Below are positions 1 to 11,099 of a stretch of 46,543 nucleotides of DNA, one piece after another. The stretch lies in NCBI GenBank assembly GCA_007128135.1, contig SKYA01000027.1, positions 1 through 46,543 on the forward strand, read 5' to 3'. Source of the DNA: Paracoccaceae bacterium. GTDB lineage: Bacteria > Pseudomonadota > Alphaproteobacteria > Rhodobacterales > Rhodobacteraceae. The position numbers and the translations under genes were made by a program. A model generated the notes under the pieces. The model worked only from the letters and a program-made list of their open reading frames with translations, was not told the DNA's origin and did not search any database. How positions within the stretch are numbered: the stretch's first letter is position 1; every line of letters begins with the position of its first letter.

Positions 1-24
1 GAGGATATTTGGGGCAAGGATGAA
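1..24 (-). repeat. Intergenic repeat, partial copy at window edge
   Basis: Read on the minus strand these bases give TTCATCCTTGCCCCAAATAT followed by CCTC. This nearly matches positions 8475-8495 (TTCATCCTTGCCCAAATATC, then C), with one extra C here. The rest of the element, including any hairpin arm, would lie before position 1. I recall this motif as a common intergenic element in Rhodobacterales, but I could not count copies beyond the two seen here. Confidence 0.55.
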
Positions 25-79
25 GAACACGAGGCAGACCCGCGGATAATCACGCGCCCCTAAATCTTGTGGCACGGAC

Positions 80-2555
<2,476 letters not shown>

Positions 2556-2586
2556 GCCATGCGAGGTGTGGAATACACGCCCGGTC

Positions 2587-2606
2587 TGGCAGGGTCTGCC
2601 ATTTCT
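2587..2606 (+). terminator. Possible weak terminator after gyrB
   Basis: TGGCAG-GGT-CTGCCA forms a perfect 6-bp stem with a 3-nt loop (2587-2601), followed directly by TTTCT. It lies 31 nt after the gyrB stop. The T tract is short, so read-through into the ABC operon is possible. Confidence 0.35.
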
Positions 2607-2728
2607 GCTTACGCAGGATGCAGCCTGTTGGGGCAACATACATTTCTCTTGCCCGATTGCAGAAAATCCCTGACACTCTCAGCATCCGCCTTCCACGCGG
2701 GTCAATAACATATGCCCAGGGAGGGTGC

Positions 2729-3733
2729 ATGCCGGGAAGCGGCCAGGCGGTCTTGCAGGTGCAGGACCTCAAGACAGTATTCGCGACTCGGGCCGGGGAC
2801 ATTCACGCGGTCAATTCCGTGAGCTTCGCCTTGCAGCCCGGTGAACTCCTTGGCGTTGTTGGCGAGTCCGGTTCCGGCAAATCCGTCACCATGATGTCGC
2901 TGATCGGCCTTCTGCCTTCGCCTCCGGCAGAGGTGCGGGCCGGAACCGTGCAATTCGGCGGGAATGACCTGCTGAAACTGGACAAGAAGGCGTTGCAGGC
3001 ATTGCGCGGGCGCGACATCGGGTTTGTCTTTCAGGACCCGATGACCTCGCTGAATCCGGTCTTTTCGGTGGGGTTCCAGATCATGGAGCCCTTGCGGAAG
3101 CATATGGGCATGGACAGGGCCAAGGCGAGAAGACGCGCGATGGAACTGTTGCAGCTTGTCGGCATCCCCGATGCCGAGCGGCGTCTGCGCGACTTTCCGC
3201 ACCAGTTTTCCGGGGGTATGCGCCAGAGGGTGATGATCGCGATTGCCCTGGCCTGCGACCCGAAGGTGCTCATCGCGGACGAGCCGACCACGGCGCTTGA
3301 CGTTACCATTCAGGCGCAGATCCTCGAACTGGTCAAGGATCTGCGCCAGAAGCTTGGCATGGCCATCATCTGGATCACCCATGATCTGGGCGTGATTGCA
3401 GGCATCGCTGACCGCGTGATGGTCATGTATGGCGGACAGGTGGTCGAATACGGCCCGGTACGCGAGGTGTTTGCCAACCCGGCGCACCCCTATACGCGCG
3501 CGCTCATGACGACAGTTCCATCGGTGCGCGGTGAAAGGGCCGCGAAGCTGAACGTGATCGAGGGCCAGCCGCCGATGCTGTCGCAACACCCGACGGCCTG
3601 CCCTTTCCGGGCGCGCTGCTCGCATGCCTTCGACCGCTGCGCGCGCGAGAACCCGCAGCGCTACCCGGTGGCCGAGGGCCATGATGCGGCCTGTTTCTGG
3701 GACCACAGGACCGGAGCACCCCGTCATGACTGA
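2729..3733 (+). CDS. Dipeptide/oligopeptide ABC transporter ATPase, DppD/OppD type
   Basis: One of two ATPases energising a peptide importer at the inner face of the cytoplasmic membrane. About 334 residues from the chosen ATG, which is preceded by an AGGGAGG ribosome-binding site; the frame stays open further upstream (to 2618) but without comparable support. Walker A is GESGSGKSV, the ABC signature is FSGGMRQRV, and Walker B is [13 protein letters not shown]. The C-terminus carries the Cys-containing oligopeptide/dipeptide transporter extension ([14 protein letters not shown]). The first gene of an operon that continues with a second ATPase, binding protein and two permeases. It overlaps the next gene by 8 nt (ATGACTGA), which suggests translational coupling. 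The exact substrate is not readable from the sequence. Confidence 0.93.
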   Translation: MPGSGQAVLQVQDLKTVFATRAGDIHAVNSVSFALQPGELLGVVGESGSGKSVTMMSLIGLLPSPPAEVRAGTVQFGGNDLLKLDKKALQALRGRDIGFVFQDPMTSLNPVFSVGFQIMEPLRKHMGMDRAKARRRAMELLQLVGIPDAERRLRDFPHQFSGGMRQRVMIAIALACDPKVLIADEPTTALDVTIQAQILELVKDLRQKLGMAIIWITHDLGVIAGIADRVMVMYGGQVVEYGPVREVFANPAHPYTRALMTTVPSVRGERAAKLNVIEGQPPMLSQHPTACPFRARCSHAFDRCARENPQRYPVAEGHDAACFWDHRTGAPRHD

Positions 3734-4763
3734 GCCGCGAAAACTGGTCGAGGTGCGTGACCTCAAGATGTATTTCCCGATCAACACAGGGATTCTGCGG
3801 CGCCACACTGGCGATGTGAAGGCCGTCGATGGTGTGAGTTTCGACATTTTCGAGGGCGAGACTCTGGGTATCGTGGGCGAGTCGGGTTGCGGCAAATCCA
3901 CCTGCGGGCGCGCTGTTCTGCGGCTGTATGACATCACCAGCGGGAGCATCAGGATCGACGGGGTCGAGATCGGCAACAAGAGCCAGCATGCCCTGCGCAA
4001 GATGCGCCCCACCATGCAGATGGTGTTCCAGGACCCGCAAGCCTGCCTCAACCCGCGCATGACCGTCGCAGGCATCATCGGCGAACCGCTTGACGAGCAC
4101 ACCAACTGGTCCAAGGCGAGGAAACTCGAGCGAATCTATGAGCTGATGGATGCGGTGGGGTTGAACCGCTCTTTCGCCAATCGCTACCCGCACGCCTTTT
4201 CCGGCGGCCAGCGCCAGCGCATCGGAATTGCGCGCGCACTGGCGCTCAACCCGAAATTCATCATCTGCGACGAGCCCATAGCGGCGCTCGATGTGTCCAT
4301 TCAGGCGCAGGTCGTCAACCTGCTGGAGGAATTGCAGGACGAGTTAGGCCTGACCTACATGTTCATCAGCCATGACCTGTCGATGGTGCGCCATATCGCG
4401 GACCGTGTTGCCGTCATGTATCTGGGCAAGATCATCGAACTCGCCCCGCGCGATGCGCTCTACAGTGCGCCGCTCCACCCGTACACCGAAGCCCTTCTCT
4501 CGGCCGTGCCGGATCCTGACCCCTCGATCGAGGAACAGGTCGAGCGGATCATCCTGAAAGGGGATGTGCCCTCGCCGTCGAACCCGCCCAGGGGCTGCAA
4601 TTTCAGCACCCGCTGCCCGAAAGTGATGGATATCTGCCGCGAGATCGACCCGGAGTTTCGCGAACTGGAACCGGGCCATTTCGTGGCCTGCCACCTGCAT
4701 AACGATGCCGGACCAACCGGCGCCCCGAGGCCAGAGCTTACCCAACAAGGAGAAGACGCATGA
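3726..4763 (+). CDS. Dipeptide/oligopeptide ABC transporter ATPase, DppF/OppF type
   Basis: Second ATPase of the peptide importer, about 345 residues, paired with the DppD-type protein before it. Walker A is GESGCGKST, the signature is [15 protein letters not shown], and Walker B is [14 protein letters not shown]. The Cys-rich C-terminal extension ([14 protein letters not shown]) is typical of the family. The start at 3726 lies inside the stop region of the preceding gene (ATGACTGA), and the reading begins [14 protein letters not shown], as expected for a DppF. Its stop overlaps the next gene's start by ATGA, so the first three genes of the operon are tightly coupled. Confidence 0.93.
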   Translation: MTEPRKLVEVRDLKMYFPINTGILRRHTGDVKAVDGVSFDIFEGETLGIVGESGCGKSTCGRAVLRLYDITSGSIRIDGVEIGNKSQHALRKMRPTMQMVFQDPQACLNPRMTVAGIIGEPLDEHTNWSKARKLERIYELMDAVGLNRSFANRYPHAFSGGQRQRIGIARALALNPKFIICDEPIAALDVSIQAQVVNLLEELQDELGLTYMFISHDLSMVRHIADRVAVMYLGKIIELAPRDALYSAPLHPYTEALLSAVPDPDPSIEEQVERIILKGDVPSPSNPPRGCNFSTRCPKVMDICREIDPEFRELEPGHFVACHLHNDAGPTGAPRPELTQQGEDA

Positions 4764-6472
4764 CTACAAGAATTGCCCTGCTGGGCACTGCCGCAGCCAT
4801 CGTGCTGGCGCCTGCTGCGGCGCTCGCCGAACGTGAGCGCGGCTCGTCCGGCCACCTCAACATGATCTACTGGCAGGCCGTCTCGACGATGAATGTCTAT
4901 CTGTCGGGTGGTACCAAGGAAATGAACGCGGCCTCGATCGTGCTGGAGCCGCTGGCGCGCTTTGACAACAATGGCGAATTGACACCCTGGCTGGTGGACG
5001 AGATTCCGACTTTGGATAATGGCGGTGTTGCAGAAGACCTCAAGTCCATAACCTGGCGTCTGACCGAAGGCTTGCTCTGGTCGGACGGCACACCAGTCAC
5101 TTCGGCAGATGTTGTCTTCAGCTACGAGTACTGTACGCATCCAGAGGGCGGATGCGCCTATCGTGACCGTTTTGCCGGGATCGAAAGGGTGGAAGCTGTC
5201 GATGACCTGACAGTGACCGTACATTTCGAGGATGTGACCCCGAACCCCTATCTGCCTTTCGTCGGTGCAGGCTCGGTGATCATCCAGCAAGCGCAGTTTC
5301 AGGATTGCATGGGCGCGCGCGCGCCTGAATGCACCAATCAGAATTTCGCGCCTATCGGTACTGGCCCTTATGTGGTGACGAATTTCCGGCCCAATGACGT
5401 GGTCGAATTCGCGGCGAACGAGAATTACCGCGTACCGACCCAGCCCTATTTCGCGACCATCACCTGGGCGGGCGGCGGTGACGCGACCGGCGCAGCGCGC
5501 GCCGTGTTCCAGACTGGCGAGATGGACTATGCCTGGAACCTCCAGCTTGCGCCCGAAGTGATCGCGCAGATGGAAGCAGGTGGTCGGGGCACGCTGCTGG
5601 TGGATTTCGGCCCGCTGATGGAGCGGATCGAATTGAACTTCACCGACCCGTCGTCTGATCTGCCCGAGGGTGAGCGCGCGACCCGCGCGCATCCGCACCC
5701 GATCCTGTCGGATATTCGCGTGCGCGAGGCGCTCAGCCGCGCGATCGACCGCGAGTTGCTGACCGAGATCGGCTTTGGTCCGATGGGTCGCGCGACCTGC
5801 AACTTTATCGTCGCGCCTCCTGCTGTCGCCTCGACCAACAATGACGACTGCCTCGTGCAGGACATCGCGCGCGCAAATGAATTGCTGGACGAGGCCGGCT
5901 GGGAGCGTGGGTCTGATGGCATCCGCGTGAAGGATGGTCGTCGTCTTGAGTTGCTCTACCAGACCTCGACCAATGCCGTGCGTCAGGACTTCCAGGCACT
6001 GGTGCAACAGTGGTGGCGCGAAATCGGTGTCGAAACCCGTCTGCGCAATATCGACGCGGGCGTGTTCTTCGGATCGGATCCGGGCAGCCCTGACACCTAT
6101 CTGAAATTCTACGCCGATGTTCAGATGTATGCCTCGCTGTTCGAAGGCACCGACCCGACCCCGCACCTCGAGCAGCGCCGCTGCGGCCGCGAGCCGCAGC
6201 CTTCGACCCAGTGGCAGGGCCAGAACATCAACCGCTACTGCAACCCCGAGTATGACGCGCTCTGGGCCGAACTGAACCGGGAACCCGATCCCGAGCGCCG
6301 CAACGAGCTGGTCATCGCGCTTAACGACATGTTCGTGCAGGATTACGCGCATCTGCCGCTGGTTGCCCGTGGCCGTGTCTCGGCCGCCGCGAATACGGTT
6401 GGCGGCATCGTCCTGAACGTCTGGGATTCCGAACACTGGAACCAGGCGGAATGGTATCGCATCGAGGAGTGA
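4760..6472 (+). CDS. Peptide ABC transporter substrate-binding protein (SBP family 5)
   Basis: Periplasmic binding protein of the peptide importer, 570 residues. The first roughly 24 residues form a Sec signal peptide ([20 protein letters not shown] then ALA before ERERG). Family 5 features include the early [11 protein letters not shown] region with [20 protein letters not shown] and the interlobe [14 protein letters not shown]. It contains several cysteines, some probably in disulfides. It lies in third place in the operon, after the ATPases instead of first. It overlaps the preceding stop by ATGA and is followed by a strong stem-loop before the permease genes, an arrangement that can leave more binding-protein message than permease message. 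The ligand could be peptides, or acylated amino acids given the downstream amidohydrolase; this is inference. Confidence 0.93.
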   Translation: MTTRIALLGTAAAIVLAPAAALAERERGSSGHLNMIYWQAVSTMNVYLSGGTKEMNAASIVLEPLARFDNNGELTPWLVDEIPTLDNGGVAEDLKSITWRLTEGLLWSDGTPVTSADVVFSYEYCTHPEGGCAYRDRFAGIERVEAVDDLTVTVHFEDVTPNPYLPFVGAGSVIIQQAQFQDCMGARAPECTNQNFAPIGTGPYVVTNFRPNDVVEFAANENYRVPTQPYFATITWAGGGDATGAARAVFQTGEMDYAWNLQLAPEVIAQMEAGGRGTLLVDFGPLMERIELNFTDPSSDLPEGERATRAHPHPILSDIRVREALSRAIDRELLTEIGFGPMGRATCNFIVAPPAVASTNNDDCLVQDIARANELLDEAGWERGSDGIRVKDGRRLELLYQTSTNAVRQDFQALVQQWWREIGVETRLRNIDAGVFFGSDPGSPDTYLKFYADVQMYASLFEGTDPTPHLEQRRCGREPQPSTQWQGQNINRYCNPEYDALWAELNREPDPERRNELVIALNDMFVQDYAHLPLVARGRVSAAANTVGGIVLNVWDSEHWNQAEWYRIEE

Positions 6473-6487
6473 TCTGCGGCTGATCCT

Positions 6488-6515
6488 GGCCTGTCCCGTT
6501 GATGCGGGGCAGGCC
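6488..6515 (+). promoter_or_regulatory. Stem-loop between binding-protein and permease genes
   Basis: GGCCTGTCCCG (6488-6498) pairs over all 11 positions, with one G-U, with CGGGGCAGGCC (6505-6515) around a TTGATG loop. It begins 16 nt after the binding-protein stop and ends 25 nt before the permease start. No T tract follows, so it is more likely an RNA-stabilising or partial-termination element than a full terminator. Confidence 0.6.
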
Positions 6516-6540
6516 GTATCTTGGTTCCGAGGTTATCCGT

Positions 6541-7548
6541 ATGCTCTCCTACACGTTGCGTCGCCTGGCTTTTGCCGTTCCGACCGTGCTCGTCATCAGC
6601 CTGATCGTGTTCCTGATGCTGGACATGGCCCCCGGTGACCCGACCGCCAGCCTGCCCCTGACCATCCCGCTGGAGGTGCGCGAACAGATCCGTATCTCGC
6701 TCGGGCTGGGAGAGCCGGTGATGGTGCGCTATTTCAAGTGGCTCTACATGATGTGCATCACCGAACCGCTGCACATCCTGCAGGGCATGACCGGCTGGAA
6801 CATCGCCCCAGAAGGCCCGCGCATCCTGTCCTGGCAGACCCGTTCGCCGGTGGGCGACATCCTGATCCAGCGCGTTCCGCAAACGCTGTGGGTCGTGGGC
6901 ATGGGCTATCTTTTCGGCATCCTGATCGCCCTGCCCATCGGTGTGATCTCGGCCTACCGCCAGTACAGCTGGTTCGATCAGGTCGGCACATTCGTGTCGA
7001 TGGTAGGCTTTTCCGTGCCGACCTTCTTCACCGGGATCGTGTTCATCCTGATCTTCGCGGTCTGGCTGGGCTGGTTTCCCTCCATGTACGATACCACACA
7101 TGTGGTGACAAACTGGGATAGCTTCCTCTTTCAGGTCAAGCAGATCGCCATGCCCGTCGCGGTTCTGGCCCTCTACAATGCCAGCCAGATCAGCCGCTTC
7201 ATGCGCGCCTCGATGCTCGACAATCTCAATCAGGACTATGTGCGCACCGCCCGGGCCAAGGGTCTTGGCGAAAAGACTGTTGTGCTCGTGCATGTGCTGC
7301 GCAACTCCATGATCCCGGTTGTCACGGTCATCGCCATCGGCATCCCGACCGTGTTCACCGGCGCAATCATCACCGAACAGATCTTCCGTGTGAACGGGCT
7401 GGGCGATGCGCTGATCCGCGCGATCTATGTCAGCGACTGGCCAATGGTCCAGACCATCACCTTCATCTTCGCCATCCTGATCGTGCTGTTCAACCTCATT
7501 GCCGATGTGCTCTACGGCATCCTTGATCCGAGGATCCGCTATGACTGA
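6541..7548 (+). CDS. Peptide ABC transporter permease, DppB type
   Basis: First membrane subunit of the peptide importer, about 335 residues. Start chosen at the ATG giving MLSYTLRRLAFAVPTVLVIS, the usual DppB beginning with its first membrane segment; an upstream in-frame start at 6499 would sit in the stem-loop region. Multiple hydrophobic segments are visible, and the ATPase-coupling loop is DYVRTARAKGLGEKTVVLVH. The family's BPD_transp_1 fold occupies the C-terminal two thirds. It overlaps the next permease by 8 nt through the same ATGACTGA sequence found at the DppD/DppF junction. Confidence 0.93.
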   Translation: MLSYTLRRLAFAVPTVLVISLIVFLMLDMAPGDPTASLPLTIPLEVREQIRISLGLGEPVMVRYFKWLYMMCITEPLHILQGMTGWNIAPEGPRILSWQTRSPVGDILIQRVPQTLWVVGMGYLFGILIALPIGVISAYRQYSWFDQVGTFVSMVGFSVPTFFTGIVFILIFAVWLGWFPSMYDTTHVVTNWDSFLFQVKQIAMPVAVLALYNASQISRFMRASMLDNLNQDYVRTARAKGLGEKTVVLVHVLRNSMIPVVTVIAIGIPTVFTGAIITEQIFRVNGLGDALIRAIYVSDWPMVQTITFIFAILIVLFNLIADVLYGILDPRIRYD

Positions 7549-8464
7549 TGCCGCCAAGCCCTTTTCGCCCGACGAGGCATTTCGTCCCCCGCGCAACCAG
7601 TGGTGGGATGTCTGGGACCAGTTCAAGACCCATCGCGGCGCGCTGGCCGGGCTGGCCGTGTTCGTCGCAATCGTGCTTTTCGTGCTCGTCGGCCCGCTGA
7701 TCTGGCAGGTGGACCCTGGCCAGATCAATATCCGCGAACGCAACCAGGGGGCCAGCTGGACCTACCCGCTGGGCACCGACCAGCTGGGCCGCGACCTGCT
7801 TGCGCGGCTGATGTATGGTGGCCGCGTCTCCGTCGCCGTAGGGCTGACCGCCATGTTGCTCGGGCTGGTCATCGGTACATTGCTCGGGGTGCTGGCTGGC
7901 TATTTCAGGTTGCTCGACAGCCCGCTGATGCGACTGACCGACCTCTTTCTTGCCCTGCCGCTGCTGCCGCTCCTGCTTATTCTCGTCACACTGTTTCGTG
8001 ACACGCTCGCCAAGACCTTCGGCGAGTCGATCGGCGTGTTCCTGCTGATCTGCTTTGCCATCGCCATCACAAGCTGGATGCAGACCGCACGCATCGTGCG
8101 CGGCGACGTTCTGGCGCTGAAAGAACGCGAATTCGTGCTGGCGGCGCGCTCCATCGGCACGCCATCGACACGGATCAACACCCGCCATATCCTGCCCAAT
8201 GTGCTGTCACCGATCATGGTTTCGGCCACGCTCGGAATCGCGAGCGCCATCATTACCGAATCCGCGCTTTCCTTCCTCGGCCTGGGTTTCCCGCCCGATT
8301 TCCCGACATGGGGGCGCATCCTCTATGACGGGCGCGACTGGATCGAGCAATACCCGGCGCGGGTGATCTGGCCCGGCGTGATGATCTCGCTTACGGTGCT
8401 CAGCGTGAACTATATCGGCGACGGGCTGCGCGATGCACTCGATCCACGCATTCGCGGACGCTGA
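7541..8464 (+). CDS. Peptide ABC transporter permease, DppC type
   Basis: Second membrane subunit of the peptide importer, about 307 residues. The N-terminus (FRPPRNQWWDVWDQFKTHRG) is the typical cytoplasmic segment leading to the first helix. The DppC hallmark GTDQLGRDLLARLMYGGRVS follows the first periplasmic loop. The coupling loop is EFVLAARSIGTPSTRINTRH, and the C-terminus ends DGLRDALDPRIRGR as expected. The start at 7541 gives an 8-nt overlap with DppB; the longer frame to 7499 runs through the DppB coding end and is not needed. Confidence 0.93.
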   Translation: MTDAAKPFSPDEAFRPPRNQWWDVWDQFKTHRGALAGLAVFVAIVLFVLVGPLIWQVDPGQINIRERNQGASWTYPLGTDQLGRDLLARLMYGGRVSVAVGLTAMLLGLVIGTLLGVLAGYFRLLDSPLMRLTDLFLALPLLPLLLILVTLFRDTLAKTFGESIGVFLLICFAIAITSWMQTARIVRGDVLALKEREFVLAARSIGTPSTRINTRHILPNVLSPIMVSATLGIASAIITESALSFLGLGFPPDFPTWGRILYDGRDWIEQYPARVIWPGVMISLTVLSVNYIGDGLRDALDPRIRGR

Positions 8465-8474
8465 CCCCTGCCCT

Positions 8475-8520
8475 TTCATCCTTGCCCAAATATCCCGGGG
8501 GTGTGGGGGCAGCGCCCCCA
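8475..8520 (+). repeat. Intergenic repeat with GC hairpin
   Basis: The element TTCATCCTTGCCCAAATATC is followed by CCGGGGGTG and a perfect hairpin TGGGGGC-AGC-GCCCCCA (8504-8520, 7-bp stem). It lies in the 74-nt gap between the DppC gene and the amidohydrolase. Its left part recurs in inverse orientation at 1-24. No T tract follows the hairpin, so strong termination is not expected, but it may attenuate transcription into the last gene. Confidence 0.6.
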
Positions 8521-8538
8521 CCTCCTGCCGAAAGGCAC

Positions 8539-9687
8539 ATGGCACCCATGAACCTTGACACCGACCCCAGCCTGGTTGCCCTGCGCCACCGCCTGCACGC
8601 CGCTCCCGAACTCTCCGGTGCCGAGGCGGGGACCGCGCGCCTGCTGCGGGAGATGCTGCAAGCCACGGACCCGGACCAGATCATCGAAGGGCTTGGCGGG
8701 CACGGGCTGGCGCTGGTCTATGACAGCGACATGTCCGGTCCGGGCGTGATGTTCCGCGCCGAACTGGATGCGCTGCCCATCGCCGAGCGGGGCCACGTTC
8801 CGCATGCCTCTACCCTTCCTGGCATCGCGCATCTGTGCGGGCATGACGGGCATATGGCCATCCTTGCCGGCCTGGCGCGACATCTGGGGCGTGATCGCCC
8901 TGCACGGGGCCGGGTGATCCTGCTGTTCCAGCCCGCCGAGGAGACAGGCGCGGGCGCGCGCGCGGTTCTGGCCGACCCTCGGTTTGACTCGCTGCGCCCT
9001 GACTGGGCCTTTGCTCTGCACAACATGCCCGGGCTTGGGCTGGGGCAGATCGCCGTCGCGGCAGGGCCGGCAAGTTGCGCCTCTGTCGGGTTGCACCTGC
9101 GCTGGCAGGGGCGCGAGGCCCATGCGTCCAGCCCCGAGACCGGCCTCTCGCCTGCGCACGCGGTCGCGTCACTCATGGCCGCACTTGCGCCTTTTTCCAC
9201 CCCCGGTCCCGTGACCGACGGCTTCCGCCTTGCCACGCTCTGCCATCTGTCGATGGGTGCGCGCGCCTTCGGCATCGCGCCTGCAAGCGCCGAGGCAATG
9301 GTGACGCTGCGCGCGATCAGCGATGCCGGACTGGAGCGATTCGAGCGCGATATCGCCACGCTCGCAGAGCATCAGGCAGGCGCGCTTGCGTTGCAGATCA
9401 GCCGTCACGACCATTTCAACGCATCCATAAACGATCCTCATGCCAGCCGGATCGTGGCACGTGCCGCTGATGCGCTCGGCCTTGTGAAGGGTTGTTTTGC
9501 CCTGCCAATGCGGGCGTCCGAGGATTTTGGTGCCTTCAGCGCCGTCACCCGAACAGCCCTGTTCTTCATTGGCGCGGGCGAGGGGCATCCTGCGCTGCAT
9601 GACCCGGAATACGACTTTCCGGATGCGCTGATCGCGCCCGCCCAAGCCCTGTTCACCCGCATCCTGAGCGAAGTGATGGCACATTAG
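8539..9687 (+). CDS. M20-family amidohydrolase (N-acyl-amino acid/hippurate hydrolase type)
   Basis: Metal-dependent hydrolase that removes acyl groups from amino acids or related amides in the cytoplasm. About 382 residues from ATG 8539 (or 8548), giving MAPMNLDTDPSLVALRHRLH. M20D hallmarks are HAAPELSGAE near the N-terminus, the metal ligands in CGHDGHMAIL, the catalytic and ligand acidic pair in QPAEETGAGA, LHNMPG, and the late SEDFGAFS. The dimerisation domain is present (about residues 180-290). It follows the peptide importer on the same strand, separated by a GC hairpin repeat, which suggests that imported acylated amino acids or short peptides are its substrates. The exact substrate cannot be assigned. 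Confidence 0.9.
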   Translation: MAPMNLDTDPSLVALRHRLHAAPELSGAEAGTARLLREMLQATDPDQIIEGLGGHGLALVYDSDMSGPGVMFRAELDALPIAERGHVPHASTLPGIAHLCGHDGHMAILAGLARHLGRDRPARGRVILLFQPAEETGAGARAVLADPRFDSLRPDWAFALHNMPGLGLGQIAVAAGPASCASVGLHLRWQGREAHASSPETGLSPAHAVASLMAALAPFSTPGPVTDGFRLATLCHLSMGARAFGIAPASAEAMVTLRAISDAGLERFERDIATLAEHQAGALALQISRHDHFNASINDPHASRIVARAADALGLVKGCFALPMRASEDFGAFSAVTRTALFFIGAGEGHPALHDPEYDFPDALIAPAQALFTRILSEVMAH

Positions 9688-9791
9688 GCCCTGTCCTTCA
9701 TGCGCAGCCAGACAAAAGGCGTGCTCTTGTGCTTTCAAGTGCGCGGGAGGCGCAAGTCGGGTTGCCGCTGTTGCGCGCCCTGCCCAAGGAC
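9688..9791. other. Convergent intergenic gap without recognised signal
   Basis: The amidohydrolase (plus) and the HlyD-type gene (minus) end toward each other 104 nt apart. I find no convincing T-tailed hairpin for either direction. Confidence 0.4.
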
Positions 9792-11099
9792 TCAGCTCTC
9801 GCGCAGGGCGCGGCTGAAATAGCTTGTCAGCGGGCGGGTCAGGTAGCGCCAGGGGCTCTGTGTGACGGTCTGCAGAAAGACCTCGACCGGCATGCCGGGC
9901 AGCAGTACCTGCGCGGGCAGGTGCGCAAGGCTTTCATCCAGAAAGGCCAGTTCCACACGGTAGAACCGCGTGCCATCCCTGGTGTCGGTGAAGGTATCTG
10001 CCGAGACATGGATGACCTCGGCCATGAGTTGCGGCATATCGCGCATGTCGAGTGCGGGCAGATAGAGCGTGGCCGACTGGCCCGGGGCGACCTGGTCGAT
10101 ATCGGCGGGCGCGATCCTTGCGGCAATGATCGGCGGCCGGTCCCGTGGCACGATATGCAGCGCTGGTTCTGCCGCGCGCAGGACTGCAAGCGGGGTCGTG
10201 AACTGCAATCCATGTACGATCCCGGCAACGGGCGCGCGAAGCTCAAGCCGTGCGATCCGCGTGCTCAGGGCGCGGTGGCGTTCGGCCAGTTCCAGTTCCT
10301 GCGCGGTAGTCTCGCGCAGTTCAAGCTGGGCCTCTTCCTGCCGCTGCGCCGAAAGCGAGAGGATCTGCTGGCCGATCTCGGCATGGCGCTCGGCCGCAAC
10401 CGCCCTCTCGGCCAGAAGCGCACCATGATTGCCCTCCAGCCGGGCGGCCTCGCGATCCAGCGCCAGTACCAGCGCGGCTTGTGTCAGTCCGCGCTCCAGC
10501 AGGCTGCGCTGGGCCGCGCGCTCTTCGGCCAACAGAGAAAGCTGGCGTTCCAGTGCCGCAAGCTGTGCGGATATGCCGTTCTTCTGCGCATCGATCTGGA
10601 CCTGGCGCTGTTCCAACTGTGCGATCAGTCTGGCCGTGGTTTCGCGCCGCGCCGCAAGCAGCCGGACCTGTGCGGCCATCTGCGCGCGGATCTGCGCGCC
10701 CGGATCGTGCCGGGTTGCGGCGGCCATCAGCATGTCCTCGAAAACGGGTTGTGCCGCGCCATCGCGCTCGGCTTCCAGCCTCGCCCGGCGGGCGAGGAGT
10801 TCGAAAAGCCGTGTTTCGACGATTGCAAGTTCCGACCGAAGCTGCGTCCCGTCCAGGCGCATCAGTACACTGCCTGCGCTGACCGCATCCCCCTCGGCCA
10901 CGAGGATTGCCTCGACAACGCCGCCATCCGGATGCTGAACGACCTGGTGCTGCTGCGCGACTTCCAGCGCGCCGGTGGCGATCACGGCACCCGCAATTCG
11001 CGCCAGCGCTACCCAGGACCCGAAGCCCAGCACCAGCAGCCCAATCGCCACAACCGCCAGCAGCAGATGGTTGCGTGCGCTGAACGCAGCGTCCCTCAT
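9792..11099 (-). CDS. Type I secretion membrane fusion protein, HlyD family
   Basis: Periplasmic adaptor that bridges an inner-membrane ABC exporter and an outer-membrane TolC-like channel. 435 residues. A single N-terminal membrane anchor (HLLLAVVAIGLLVLGFG, about residues 10-30) is followed by the first half of the lipoyl/barrel domain (VVQHPDGGVVEAILVAEGDA). A long alpha-helical hairpin rich in Ala, Glu, Arg and Gln spans roughly residues 100-260. The second half (LRAPVAGIVHGLQ) and a beta-barrel end with QVLLPGMPVEVFLQT follow. Its start overlaps the stop of the ABC exporter by ATGA, so the two are one operon. No TolC homologue lies beside it. Confidence 0.93.
   Translation of the reverse strand: MRDAAFSARNHLLLAVVAIGLLVLGFGSWVALARIAGAVIATGALEVAQQHQVVQHPDGGVVEAILVAEGDAVSAGSVLMRLDGTQLRSELAIVETRLFELLARRARLEAERDGAAQPVFEDMLMAAATRHDPGAQIRAQMAAQVRLLAARRETTARLIAQLEQRQVQIDAQKNGISAQLAALERQLSLLAEERAAQRSLLERGLTQAALVLALDREAARLEGNHGALLAERAVAAERHAEIGQQILSLSAQRQEEAQLELRETTAQELELAERHRALSTRIARLELRAPVAGIVHGLQFTTPLAVLRAAEPALHIVPRDRPPIIAARIAPADIDQVAPGQSATLYLPALDMRDMPQLMAEVIHVSADTFTDTRDGTRFYRVELAFLDESLAHLPAQVLLPGMPVEVFLQTVTQSPWRYLTRPLTSYFSRALRES

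Noticed and set aside
1-24. MarR-type palindrome at the window start (ATATTTG)
   Set aside because: It shares only ATATTTG with the sites at 41968 and 42887 and lacks the AGCAA arm; it belongs to the CTTGCCC intergenic repeat instead.
4460-6436. 658-codon open frame on the minus strand opposite the peptide-binding-protein gene
   Set aside because: It is antisense to a clearly identified gene with signal peptide and family motifs. Long antisense frames are expected from strong GC bias at third codon positions, and its translation has no recognisable domain.
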